A stretch of DNA of 33,431 bases from UBA993 sp964436815 (GTDB taxonomy: Bacteria > Bacillota > Dethiobacteria > DTU022): contig CAYTER010000021.1 in assembly GCA_964436815.1 (NCBI GenBank), forward strand, positions 1 through 33,431, written 5' to 3'. Below the pieces are notes generated by a model. It was given only the letters and a program-made list of their open reading frames with translations. It did no database searches and was not told the DNA's origin. Below are positions 7,371 through 16,286 of this stretch, in pieces (position 1 is the stretch's first letter; each line of letters opens with the position of its first letter). Position numbers and translations under genes: made by a program.

Positions 7371-10300
7371 ATGGAAAGCGATTTTAAATCTGAAGCGCTT
7401 GCCGTAAACCTGGCCCAAACCAGACAGGAGAAAACCGATCTGCCTCCTGATCAGCTATGGTTTGTTGAGCTCTCTTCAGGCTACTGGGGTATAAATAAAA
7501 GAACTGAAGAACTGTTTATCGAGTACAATCATCCTCACCCCAATTACAGCTATATTATAGAAAATCTTCATACGATCAGCTTAAATGATCTGTGGTTATA
7601 CAGCAGTGTGGATGAAGCGGAGAAAGCCCTCTTTTTAATGGTTTCCATATTCGAGGACCTGGTGGCCAAAGATTTAGCGGAAGCTGATCGTGAGCACCTG
7701 GTGAAGACATTGTTTAAGTTTATCGATCGCCTGATCAACGAGGGAAACTATCCTGAAACGGTGATCAGCCATGCTCTTGAACTACTTGACCAGTGGACGG
7801 ACATGTTTGAACTTATTATGATCCGCAACTCCGGATACTATAAAAAATATCTGACCCGGGCTGCCTCCCTGCCTTCATTTAGTGAGCAGGTATTTAAAAT
7901 GACGAAGAAAGTTTTGCTTAAAAGCTCTGCCTATTGGACCGCAACCACCAACACTGAAAAATGGTTTGCCGGTAAAACAGATCTCTTCCAGGCTGATTAC
8001 AGTGAGCAAGTCAAGCAGATTGGTCAGCCCTTTTTCCAACGGCTGACTAAAGATATAGAGGATTCCCGCAGTTGGGCTGAGCTTGAAACTAAATATTATT
8101 ATAACGACATAGCCAACCACTTCAGGCATTTTAGCGAGACATTTTCCATGGCGGTGGAAAAAACCTACTACCTTTTATTTGCCCTGCACCTGCCCGGCAT
8201 GGCCCAGCTTCGCCGGCATCTGCTGTATGATTTAAATCGTCTTTTAAAAGCTGCTCTTAAAGAGCTTGATCGTAACGGTATCATCCGCTATATTGATCTG
8301 CTTTTTAGCCTTTTCAGCGAGTTGAAAAATCAACAGACTGATACCGTGCTGGACTGTCTTTTTACTCTTGGCAAAGAAATAGTTGGCATTGGCGACCGTT
8401 ATCTCACCGCTCACTATATGCAAAAACTGATCGAGTTTGGTTTTATCTGCCCCGGAGAAATAAATATTACCGAAGACTGGGAAACTAGGACCAACACCAA
8501 TCACATCAAGAACATCAGGATCTGGCTTGATCTGATTGAGACGGCGCCTTACGACTTTAAAAGCCTGCTGTCTGCCCTTGTTGTGAACCTTAAGCTGGGC
8601 GGCATATTTATCTCCGACACTGACCTCTTTCAAAGGGATATTACACGCCTGCTTAATGCCGATATTGAACCGGTTTACAAACAGGTTAAGCAGCTGGCTC
8701 GTGTCTTTCCGGTTTACTTTAATGAAATCGGCGCTGAAGGACGACTCCGCGAAGTAAGTACCGTGATCGACGAGCTGGCTGGACGCCGTGATCGTTTAAT
8801 CCATTTTGTCCGCAAGCAAATCCACACGGAGAGCAACAATACACACATCGGCCTGGTTGAAATGGTTGCAGCTTATTGGGCCGGTCAGGATTCAGCCGCT
8901 TTCCGCGAACAGCTGCCTTTTGATGTTACGGCTTCAATGGACACCAAAGGCGAACTCTATACCGGAATTAACCGCATTATAACTGAGGCCTGCCGGCATT
9001 TTAAGGTTGATCATCTTGAGCTGCTCAGGTTAAAAGAAGCCGAGCTATCGGCCTATCTTGCCGGTCTGGAAGACGCTGACGAGCGGGACAGTAAAAGATT
9101 GCTCAATTTAGTGCAGCTTTATCAACTGTTGCTGGAAAAATATTCGTTTGAAACCATAAATATTACCAGTTTACTCAGACAAAACCGGTTCTTCAGCCAG
9201 GCTGAAATAGATGAGCTTGGACTGCTTCTGGAAAAAAAGAAGTATCGGCCGGCTCTCGACAAAATCTTCGACTTTATGGCCCGGCTAAAAGAAATCATCC
9301 TCAGCCGGGAAGCGACTGAAGCGATTGAAACAATCTACTACAAAAGGCACATTGCTGTCGGTATCCCCTCGATGTACGGACAGTACCGGGAACCGAAGTT
9401 CGAAGCCCTCGGCCTGATGTACCGGCTTGAGCAGATGGCTTCGCGCCTATTTGAAAAAATCCTGGCCGGCATCAAACTTGAATATATTTCAGCCAAGACC
9501 CTTCACCACATCTATGATCTGCTGGTTCTTTTCAAACGAGGCCTCGAACTTGACGGAACGGTCAGCCAAAACTATAACTCTACACTTGAAATGTTTCGCT
9601 ACAGCTTGACTTCAACCAGTGTTACGCTCGGTCAGTACATGAATATCTTCCGCTTTCTTGCCCAGCATATCAGGGAACTAATCAGCGAATACTTTATCAG
9701 GGTTTATGACGAAACAATCAATGTTGTGATTCCCCAGTTTTTTGGAGATGAGCAGCAGGTTGTAGCCAGCGAAGCTGAAAAGTTTTACCGTGAGATCTTA
9801 TCTTCCGCTTTTCTGGTGCAGGAGCTCGATCACTTTATTGCCGATTCTCTGAATATGATCAACAACATGTTGGAGAATTATTCTGATCTGCACATTCACA
9901 GCATGATGTCTTACAATCCTGACCTGGCGATTAGTCCACTGTCCAGGCAGACTGAGCAGATGGATAACCAGTTATTTTTAGGCGCTAAAGCTTACTACCT
10001 GAAAAAACTGATTAATTATGGATTGCCCATACCCGGCGGGTTTGTCCTGACTACTGAAATTTACCGGCACAAGGACACAATTTTTGAGCATCCGTCAATC
10101 AACTTAGAGCTGGAGCAGATGATCAGGCATCATTTGAACCTGCTTGAAAAAAACTGCGGCCTGAAATTCGGCAGCACCCATAAGCCGATGCTTCTCTCTG
10201 TGCGCTCCGGAACAGCCATATCAATGCCCGGTGCGATGAGCACCTTCCTTAACGTGGGGATGACCGATGAAATAGCCCACGCTTTGGGACAAAAAGAGGA

Positions 10301-11435
10301 AACAGCCTGGATGGGATGGGATTGTTACCGGCGATTTATCCAGAGCTGGGGTATGTCCCAGGGAGTAAACCGTGACTATTTTGATGCGGTTATGGTCAGG
10401 GTAAAGAAGATTTATGGTGTCGAGCGGAAGATCTTCTTTACGGCCGGGCAGATGAAAGAGCTCGCCCTGGAGTATAAAAAAGTGCTCGATGAACACCAGG
10501 TAGTTCTGATTGCCGATCCATTTGTTCAGCTCAAACAGGCGATCGGTAACATTATCGATTCCTGGTCTTCCAGCAGGACTGTTGCCTATCGTAAACACCT
10601 CCAGATTGCCGATGAATGGGGAACAGCTGTATTGGTGCAGAAAATGGTGATGGGCAATCGTTCCCGCAGATCAGGCTCCGGAGTTGTTTTTACCCATAAT
10701 CCAAAGCTAAAAAAACCAGGGATTAACCTATACGGCGATTTCACACTCTGCAGTCAGGGCGAGGATATTGTCGCCGGCCTGGTCTACCCGTTACCTGTTT
10801 CCGAAAACCAGCGTTCGGTTGATTACCCCGATAGTGAAACCTCGCTTGAAAAAGATTTTCCGGCCATTTATGGCCGCCTGCGCGAGATTGCTGTCGACCT
10901 GATTGAAAAGCACGGCTTCAACAACCAGGAAATCGAGTTCACCTTTGAATCGGAGAAACCTGAAGATCTATATATCCTGCAGATCAGGGAACAAAACATT
11001 ATGCAACCTCAGAAAAGGGCAGTTTTTGATCTTCCTGCTGAAAAACTGCTTCCTGTAGGACGTGGTATTGGCGTAGGTGGAGGCTGCATGAGCGGGAGAA
11101 TTTGTTTTGATCTCGAAGATTTAAACCTATACAGCAATAGTGAGCCTGATTCCGGCCTGATCCTGGTCAGGCCGGATACCGTTCCTGATGATATTCAGAT
11201 GATTTTTAAGTGTAATGGCCTGGTGACCAGCAGGGGCGGAGTGACTTCACATGCGGCGGTCGCCGCTGAAAAATTGGGTAAAGTATGCATTGTCAACTGC
11301 AAAGATTTAAATGTGGACGATGATCAGAAGATCTGTCATTTTGGCAGGTCTACATTTAAGGTGGGTGATTGGCTGTCTCTAGACGGCACCCTTGGTACAA
11401 TTTACGCCGGCAAATATCCGGTAACCTATATTTAA
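7371..11435 (+). CDS. PPDK-like dikinase with a giant unknown N-terminal region and no PEP/pyruvate barrel
   Basis: The 1354-residue protein has three parts. Residues 1 to about 865 are probably helical and match nothing I recognise. Residues about 870-1210 are a pyruvate,phosphate dikinase ATP-binding domain: Gly871 starts GAKAYYLKKLINYGLPIPGG, Val944 starts VRSGTAISMPGAMS, Trp983 starts WDCYRRF, then QGEDIVAG (1129-1136) and LQIRE near 1203. Residues about 1225-1354 are the swivelling phosphohistidine domain, with His1294 in TSRGGVTSHAAV. The chain ends about 60 residues after that histidine, so the C-terminal TIM barrel that binds PEP/pyruvate in PPDK is absent. ATP should phosphorylate His1294, but the acceptor is unknown; the N-terminal part may select it. 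The start at ATG 7371 follows GGAG at 7360-7363; the open frame back to 7266 lacks a ribosome-binding site. Confidence 0.8.
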   Translation: MESDFKSEALAVNLAQTRQEKTDLPPDQLWFVELSSGYWGINKRTEELFIEYNHPHPNYSYIIENLHTISLNDLWLYSSVDEAEKALFLMVSIFEDLVAKDLAEADREHLVKTLFKFIDRLINEGNYPETVISHALELLDQWTDMFELIMIRNSGYYKKYLTRAASLPSFSEQVFKMTKKVLLKSSAYWTATTNTEKWFAGKTDLFQADYSEQVKQIGQPFFQRLTKDIEDSRSWAELETKYYYNDIANHFRHFSETFSMAVEKTYYLLFALHLPGMAQLRRHLLYDLNRLLKAALKELDRNGIIRYIDLLFSLFSELKNQQTDTVLDCLFTLGKEIVGIGDRYLTAHYMQKLIEFGFICPGEINITEDWETRTNTNHIKNIRIWLDLIETAPYDFKSLLSALVVNLKLGGIFISDTDLFQRDITRLLNADIEPVYKQVKQLARVFPVYFNEIGAEGRLREVSTVIDELAGRRDRLIHFVRKQIHTESNNTHIGLVEMVAAYWAGQDSAAFREQLPFDVTASMDTKGELYTGINRIITEACRHFKVDHLELLRLKEAELSAYLAGLEDADERDSKRLLNLVQLYQLLLEKYSFETINITSLLRQNRFFSQAEIDELGLLLEKKKYRPALDKIFDFMARLKEIILSREATEAIETIYYKRHIAVGIPSMYGQYREPKFEALGLMYRLEQMASRLFEKILAGIKLEYISAKTLHHIYDLLVLFKRGLELDGTVSQNYNSTLEMFRYSLTSTSVTLGQYMNIFRFLAQHIRELISEYFIRVYDETINVVIPQFFGDEQQVVASEAEKFYREILSSAFLVQELDHFIADSLNMINNMLENYSDLHIHSMMSYNPDLAISPLSRQTEQMDNQLFLGAKAYYLKKLINYGLPIPGGFVLTTEIYRHKDTIFEHPSINLELEQMIRHHLNLLEKNCGLKFGSTHKPMLLSVRSGTAISMPGAMSTFLNVGMTDEIAHALGQKEETAWMGWDCYRRFIQSWGMSQGVNRDYFDAVMVRVKKIYGVERKIFFTAGQMKELALEYKKVLDEHQVVLIADPFVQLKQAIGNIIDSWSSSRTVAYRKHLQIADEWGTAVLVQKMVMGNRSRRSGSGVVFTHNPKLKKPGINLYGDFTLCSQGEDIVAGLVYPLPVSENQRSVDYPDSETSLEKDFPAIYGRLREIAVDLIEKHGFNNQEIEFTFESEKPEDLYILQIREQNIMQPQKRAVFDLPAEKLLPVGRGIGVGGGCMSGRICFDLEDLNLYSNSEPDSGLILVRPDTVPDDIQMIFKCNGLVTSRGGVTSHAAVAAEKLGKVCIVNCKDLNVDDDQKICHFGRSTFKVGDWLSLDGTLGTIYAGKYPVTYI

Positions 11436-11450
11436 TTAGGGGGAATGATC

Positions 11451-12704
11451 ATGAACGAAAAGCTGCAGGGGAAAAAAATATTGGGCATCAACGGCGCCGG
11501 CCGGATCGGTAAACTTACTTTATGGAATCATATCAGCGCCGGACATTTTAATGCCTTCGTCTTAAATACAGGCCGCAAGGCTGGCAAAAGCTTAGATGAT
11601 CTTGTCGATTACCTGGTCAAAGATTCGACCTATGGTTCAATCGACCGTTTTCTTTACGGTTACTCCGGACGCCGGGCAGAAGTCGAGATTATCGATCGTG
11701 AAAATGATCTGGTCACCATTAACGGACTGCCGATTAAGCTGCTGACTTCAGCCCGAAACCCCCGTGATATTAACTGGGCCCGTGAAGGTGTCCGCCTGGT
11801 TGTCGAATGCACCGGGGTTTATATTGATCCGACCATTGCGGCTGACGCTCCGAAGGGCAGTGCCCGTGGCCATCTGGAAGCCGGGGCTGAAAAAGTAGTG
11901 ATCAGTGCTCCTTTCAAAATAGCCGATAGTGCCGGAAGGATGCCCGAAGATAGCGCCATGTTTGTTTATGGGGTTAACCACGACCGTTACGATTCGCAAA
12001 CGCACCACATTATATCTGCTGCCAGCTGTACTACTACCGGGCTGGCCCATATGGTCAAGCCGCTCCTTGAAACGAAGGAAACAGCTCATATCGTAACTGC
12101 TTCTATGTCAACTGTTCACGCGGCAACCAACAACCAGAACATTTTGGATGCGGTACCGAAGGAGGGAGCATCCGATTTACGCAAGAACCGCTCTGTTTTC
12201 AACAATATCATCCTGACTACTACCGGGGCGGCCAGGGCTTTGGAAGAAATATTGCCCGAGATCAAGACCATCGGTTTTATGGCTGATTCGGTGCGGATTC
12301 CCATCAGCACCGCTTCTTTAATCATGCTCAATGTTACCTTCAAAACCAAGCTCACTGATGTAGGAGAACCGATGCTCAACCGGGAGTTGATCAATGATAT
12401 TTATCGCAAGGCAGCAGCGGGTGCCCAGCGTGGAATGGTGGTTTTCAGCGAGAGCCAGAATGTTTCTGCTGATCTGATCGGTTATCCGGCTGCCATTGTT
12501 ATTGAAGGGGTTGAGACCCACACCCGGACCGGCTTTATTTCGGTTGACACGGCGACGATGCGTGAATGTGGCGTGCAGGCGGCCTGTGATATCAGTATCC
12601 CCGTAACCCATGCCAAGATTTTCGGCTGGTATGATAATGAACTCGGCAGCTATGTCAGTTCGCTGGGCAAGCTGACAGTCTATATTGATAAAAACATGCC
12701 TTAG
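11451..12704 (+). CDS. Atypical glyceraldehyde-3-phosphate dehydrogenase family protein
   Basis: The 417-residue protein is longer than ordinary GAPDH (about 335). The Rossmann start is GINGAGRIGKLTLWNH. The catalytic cysteine is Cys193 in SAASCTTTG, where most GAPDHs read SCTTNC, and the catalytic histidine is His223 in STVHAATNNQ. The remaining hallmarks are TTTGAARALEEILPE and the ending WYDNELGSYVSSLGKL. After the second strand the usual NAD-selecting Asp (IND) is replaced by NTGRKAGK, which suggests NADP or relaxed cofactor use. Extra residues occur before the catalytic domain (IDPTIAADAPKGSARG and KIADSAGRMPEDS). ATG 11451 is preferred over ATG 11445, since GGGGG at 11439-11443 is 7 bases away from the former. 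It lies 15 bases after the dikinase gene, so the two are probably cotranscribed. The substrate may not be glyceraldehyde 3-phosphate. Confidence 0.85.
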   Translation: MNEKLQGKKILGINGAGRIGKLTLWNHISAGHFNAFVLNTGRKAGKSLDDLVDYLVKDSTYGSIDRFLYGYSGRRAEVEIIDRENDLVTINGLPIKLLTSARNPRDINWAREGVRLVVECTGVYIDPTIAADAPKGSARGHLEAGAEKVVISAPFKIADSAGRMPEDSAMFVYGVNHDRYDSQTHHIISAASCTTTGLAHMVKPLLETKETAHIVTASMSTVHAATNNQNILDAVPKEGASDLRKNRSVFNNIILTTTGAARALEEILPEIKTIGFMADSVRIPISTASLIMLNVTFKTKLTDVGEPMLNRELINDIYRKAAAGAQRGMVVFSESQNVSADLIGYPAAIVIEGVETHTRTGFISVDTATMRECGVQAACDISIPVTHAKIFGWYDNELGSYVSSLGKLTVYIDKNMP

Positions 12705-12733
12705 AAACCAGGACAGAAAGAGTTGAAACTAAA

Positions 12734-13876
12734 TTGGCCGAACAGCAGAAACCAGTTGTAGCGATCGAAAAATGCATGCGTTATGAACCCGGTGAAGTCA
12801 GGAAAGCCTTGAATGGTCTTGTTCGCCACTTTGGCGGCTTTGAGAAATTTATATCACCGGGGCAGAAAGTCCTGATTAAACCAAACCTGCTTGCCGCCGC
12901 TGCCCCTGCGGAGGCGGTAACCACCCATCCGGCGGTGATCAGGGCCTTGGTTGAGCTGGTTCAGGAAGCAGGCGGCAGGGCCCTGATTGGCGATAATCCA
13001 GGTAACGATGATCAGCAGGAAACTCTGAAAGTATCTGGGCTGCAGGAGATTATTGATCAGACCGGCGCGGAGGCGCTTATATTTCAGGGGAGCAGGGATC
13101 ACCCCGTAGCTGGGTTTAAGGAGCGGGTCATACCTCTGGCCCGGGAGCTTGACCAGGTAGACCTGGTTATCAACGCCGCTAAGTTAAAGACCCATGCACT
13201 AACCGGCCTGACTGCCGCCGTCAAAAATACCTATGGCTGCCTTTTTGGGAAGGTTAAAAAACGCTATCATATGGAATATCCCCTGCCGCTTGATTTTTCC
13301 CGCCTGGTTGTTGATGTCTGCCTGGCTGTAAAACCGGCCTTATCAATCATCGATGCCGTTGTGGCGATGGAGGGCACTGGCCCCCGGCGCGGCAAACCCC
13401 GTCAGATCGGTCTGCTGATGGCTTCAACCAGCGCTTTTGCCCTTGATAGTGTTGCTGCCGAAATAACCGGGTTTCTTCCTTCCCAGGTTACCACGGTTGC
13501 CGCTGCCCGGGAGTTAAAATTGCCGGGTGCGTTTTTACATGATCTGGAGGTTTATGGGTTAAGCCTTGAAGAATGCCGGGTTATGGATTTTGACCGTGGG
13601 CCGGGTGGATACGGGAAGATCAGCCGCTTAATTGCCAACTTTCCGCTGGCCTATTTCAGGAATTTGCTCTATGCCCGCCGTCCGTACCCGAAAGTTGACC
13701 CGGAAATCTGCATTAAATGCGGTATTTGTGCCGAAAACTGTCCTGTCCAGGTTATTGATTGCGGGTGCGGTATCCCCGAATTTGATCTCTATGACTGTAT
13801 CCGCTGCTACTGCTGCCAGGAGCACTGTCCTGAAGGAGCCATAAAACTGGAGGTAAATCAGCTTCCTGCCCCTTAG
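12734..13876 (+). CDS. DUF362 protein with C-terminal two-[4Fe-4S] ferredoxin domain
   Basis: Residues 1 to about 300 are a DUF362 domain (VLIKPNLLAAAAP, GDNPGNDD, INAAKLKTHALTGLTAAVKN, IIDAVVAMEGTGPRRG). Residues about 320-372 hold two ferredoxin motifs, CIKCGICAENCP beginning at Cys326 and CIRCYCCQEHCP beginning at Cys355, each able to bind a [4Fe-4S] cluster. Such proteins are common in anaerobes, but their reaction is mostly unknown; an electron-transfer or Fe-S-dependent role is the safe statement. The TTG start at 12734 has only a weak upstream AAAGAG. It begins 29 bases after the GAPDH gene on the same strand, so it may end that operon. No signal peptide is seen, so the protein is probably cytoplasmic. 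Confidence 0.85.
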   Translation: MAEQQKPVVAIEKCMRYEPGEVRKALNGLVRHFGGFEKFISPGQKVLIKPNLLAAAAPAEAVTTHPAVIRALVELVQEAGGRALIGDNPGNDDQQETLKVSGLQEIIDQTGAEALIFQGSRDHPVAGFKERVIPLARELDQVDLVINAAKLKTHALTGLTAAVKNTYGCLFGKVKKRYHMEYPLPLDFSRLVVDVCLAVKPALSIIDAVVAMEGTGPRRGKPRQIGLLMASTSAFALDSVAAEITGFLPSQVTTVAAARELKLPGAFLHDLEVYGLSLEECRVMDFDRGPGGYGKISRLIANFPLAYFRNLLYARRPYPKVDPEICIKCGICAENCPVQVIDCGCGIPEFDLYDCIRCYCCQEHCPEGAIKLEVNQLPAP

Positions 13877-13968
13877 CATTTTAGCTCAGGATAGTTTCAG
13901 CGGGTAAAAATCTGTGGTATATTAAAAACACTACTATGTAGCTATCGTTACAGTTGGAGGTAACTTAG

Positions 13969-15564
13969 ATGAAAATTTTGGTCAGTGATGCCCTGTCTGA
14001 TGAAGGGATTAAAATATTGCAGGAGGGTGCTGCAGTCGATGTGAAGCCGGATATATCACCGGACCAGCTTATAGCTGAAATCGGCGCTTATGATGCCCTT
14101 GTGGTCCGCAGCCGTACGAAGGTCACCGCTGAGGTGATTGAAGCCGGCAGCAATTTAAAGGTAATCGGCCGGGCCGGGGTAGGCGTCGATAATATTGACG
14201 TCGAGAAAGCGACAGAGAAAGGAATTATTGTCCTTAATGCCCCTCACGGCAATACAATTTCGACTGCGGAACACACCATCGCCATGCTTACTTCGCTGGC
14301 CCGCAATATTGCCGGGGCTGACTGCTCAGTAAAAAGGGGTGAGTGGAACCGCTCGGCTTATACCGGAGTGGAGCTTAACAATAAGACCCTTGGAATAGTC
14401 GGTATGGGTCGCATTGGCAGCGAGGTTGCCCGTCGGGCAAGGGCGATGAATATGAAGACCATCGCTTATGATCCTTATATCTCGTCCGAACAGGGCGAAA
14501 AACTCGGGGTTGAAATCTCTGCTTTCGAAGATCTGATCAAGCAATCAGACTTTATCACCCTGCACCTGCCCCTTAGCACTGCTACCCATCACCTGATTGG
14601 AGCCAAAGAGCTGGCCATGATGAAGCCGGGAGTCCGTATTATCAACTGCGCCCGCGGAGGGCTGATCGATGAAGAGGCCCTGATTGATGCGCTCGAAGAA
14701 GGAAAAGTTGCCGGAGCGGCGCTTGATGTTTTTGAAGAAGAACCACCGGTTGATTGCCGCCTGGTTGAGCATCATAAAGTGATTGTTACCCCGCATCTCG
14801 GAGCCTTAACCCGTGAAGCTCAGACTAACGTCGCCTTGCAGGTTGCCGAGCAGGTTATCATGGCGCTTAAAGGTGATCCGATTGTTTCGGCGGTGAACGT
14901 TCCCGCCCTGATGCCTGAAGCCAGGGCTGCGCTTGAGCCGTACCTGCCCCTCTTAAAAATGATGGGTGGTTTTTACCTGCAGATGTTTGGCGGGCAGGTT
15001 GACGAATTGGAACTGACCTACAGCGGTGAAGTTGCTTCGCTTCAACTGGCGCCGCTGACAATCTCCTGCCTGATTGGTTTCCTGCGTCATATCGTTGGAG
15101 ACGGCGTTAACTGGGTCAATGCTCACTACATCGCTAAGGCTCGTGGTATTGCCGTTCGTGAAACGTCAACCACAGAAGTCAAAAACTACAGCACCCTGAT
15201 TACATTAAAGGGCAGATCCGGCAGCGAGGAGCACCTGATTGCCGGAACAATCCTCAACAATGAAATGCGCATCGTCAGAATTGACGAATTCCAGATTGAA
15301 ATTGTTCCCGCCCTCTACACCCTGATGACTACGCACCTTGATGTGCCTGGAGTAGTTGGCAAAATTGGCACCCTGCTGGGCAGTGAAAAAATCAATATCG
15401 CCTCGATGCAGCTGGGGCGTAAATCGATCGGCGGAAAAGCGATGATGTCGCTGCAGGTAGATAATAAAATCAGCCCCGAAACGATGCAAAAGGTCAGGGA
15501 CCTGGGTATTTTTGAATCCGCCCATTTCGTTGATTTCGGGCTCAAGGTTTCAGGACAGAAATAA
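13969..15564 (+). CDS. serA: D-3-phosphoglycerate dehydrogenase (long form with ACT domain)
   Basis: It oxidises 3-phosphoglycerate to 3-phosphohydroxypyruvate, the first step of serine synthesis. The 531 residues match the long bacterial form. The NAD fold carries GIVGMGRIG at 142-150. The catalytic residues Arg229 (NCARGG), Glu258 (DVFEEEPP) and His276 (TPHLGA) are present. An intervening domain (about 315-450) is followed by an ACT domain near 455-525 (LDVPGVVGKIGTLLGSE, then IASMQLGRKSIGGKA), the usual site for serine feedback. The ATG follows TTGGAGG at 13954-13960. A weak promoter (TTTCAG 13895, TATATT 13918) could serve it; the 92-base gap upstream suggests a separate unit. No serC or serB is adjacent. 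Confidence 0.96.
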   Translation: MKILVSDALSDEGIKILQEGAAVDVKPDISPDQLIAEIGAYDALVVRSRTKVTAEVIEAGSNLKVIGRAGVGVDNIDVEKATEKGIIVLNAPHGNTISTAEHTIAMLTSLARNIAGADCSVKRGEWNRSAYTGVELNNKTLGIVGMGRIGSEVARRARAMNMKTIAYDPYISSEQGEKLGVEISAFEDLIKQSDFITLHLPLSTATHHLIGAKELAMMKPGVRIINCARGGLIDEEALIDALEEGKVAGAALDVFEEEPPVDCRLVEHHKVIVTPHLGALTREAQTNVALQVAEQVIMALKGDPIVSAVNVPALMPEARAALEPYLPLLKMMGGFYLQMFGGQVDELELTYSGEVASLQLAPLTISCLIGFLRHIVGDGVNWVNAHYIAKARGIAVRETSTTEVKNYSTLITLKGRSGSEEHLIAGTILNNEMRIVRIDEFQIEIVPALYTLMTTHLDVPGVVGKIGTLLGSEKINIASMQLGRKSIGGKAMMSLQVDNKISPETMQKVRDLGIFESAHFVDFGLKVSGQK

Positions 15565-15589
15565 ATAAGTTAAATGGAGGTTGTTGAAA

Positions 15590-15838
15590 ATGGTAAAAGT
15601 GTATGCGTTAAGCACCTGCCCCTGGTGTAAAAAGGTAAAACGCTATCTTGAAGATCACAACGTCGAGTTCGATTGTGTCGATGTTGACCTGGCCGTTGGA
15701 GAAGAACAGAAAACAGCCCTGGAAGAAGTTGAAAAGCTGACCGGTCGGCGTTCATTTCCGGTAACGATCATCGGTGATACCGTAATCCAGGGCTATAAAG
15801 AAGATGAAATAGAGAAGGCGTTAAAAAGTGAAGTCTAA
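15590..15838 (+). CDS. Glutaredoxin-like small thiol protein
   Basis: The 82-residue protein has a single glutaredoxin/thioredoxin fold with the dithiol motif Cys10-Pro-Trp-Cys13, the cis-proline segment RRSFPVTIIGDTVIQGY and a short C-terminal helix. It would reduce disulfides in partner proteins. The frame is open from TTG 15581, but GGAGG at 15576-15580 directly abuts that codon; ATG 15590 is 9 bases away and is chosen. The gene starts 25 bases after serA, and its end overlaps by 11 bases the start of an FTR catalytic-subunit-like gene. That overlap supports a redox pair in which the Fe-S protein would reduce this glutaredoxin. Confidence 0.9.
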   Translation: MVKVYALSTCPWCKKVKRYLEDHNVEFDCVDVDLAVGEEQKTALEEVEKLTGRRSFPVTIIGDTVIQGYKEDEIEKALKSEV

Positions 15839-16202
15839 AATCTATTGTGAAGTCTGCCGGGTGTCCTTTATTTACAAGGAAAACCTCCAAAAAGGCCAGG
15901 TAGTAATATGCACAGTTTGCGGCGCTGAGCTGGAGATTACTGATTTGGAGCCGGAAGTCAAAGCGCGTCGTTTCGAGCAGGATCCGGAAACTGAAATCCG
16001 CAATCGATCGGAAAATTACGCCCGCTTGCGCGGTTATACTTTCAATGAAGATAAGGAACTGGTTATTGAGGGGCTGATTGGCAAGCATAAGATGTACGGT
16101 GATTTTTACTGCCCCTGCCGTTTTGACAATATTCCGGAAAACATTTGCCCCTGTCTCCCGACCCGCATGGGTGACGTGCGCCGGGAAGGGCACTGTTTCT
16201 GA
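15828..16202 (+). CDS. Ferredoxin:thioredoxin reductase catalytic-subunit-like protein with zinc-ribbon N-terminus
   Basis: The 124-residue protein joins an N-terminal metal-binding ribbon (Cys7, Cys10, Cys28, Cys31) to an FTR catalytic beta domain. FTR uses a [4Fe-4S] cluster and an adjacent disulfide to pass ferredoxin electrons to thioredoxin-like proteins. The family shows CPC, CPC and a final CxC. Here Cys95-Pro-Cys97 and Cys107-Pro-Cys109 are present, but the protein ends GHCF, so only Cys123 is left of the last pair. The stop is TGA at 16200-16202. Just after the His codon the +1 frame reads LFLK, like the usual CGLF-type ending, which hints at a recent deletion or an assembly error. 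GTG 15828 lies inside the glutaredoxin gene, so the two are coupled. Confidence 0.78.
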   Translation: MKSKIYCEVCRVSFIYKENLQKGQVVICTVCGAELEITDLEPEVKARRFEQDPETEIRNRSENYARLRGYTFNEDKELVIEGLIGKHKMYGDFYCPCRFDNIPENICPCLPTRMGDVRREGHCF

Positions 16203-16218
16203 AACTTCTATCATTTAA

Positions 16219-16238
16219 AGGGGTGAGTTTCACCCCCA
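16219..16238 (+). repeat. Hairpin between the FTR-like and DapF-like genes
   Basis: GGGGTGA (16220-16226) pairs with TCACCCC (16230-16236) around a 3-base loop, giving a 7-bp GC-rich stem flanked by ATTTAAA and ATTTAAT. There is no run of T after the stem, so it is a poor intrinsic terminator. It may be a pause, an mRNA-processing site or a weak terminator in either direction. Confidence 0.4.
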
Positions 16239-16286
16239 TTTAATCACCGGAATACTCAATTTGGAATCAGTGAGGGTGATTTAACG

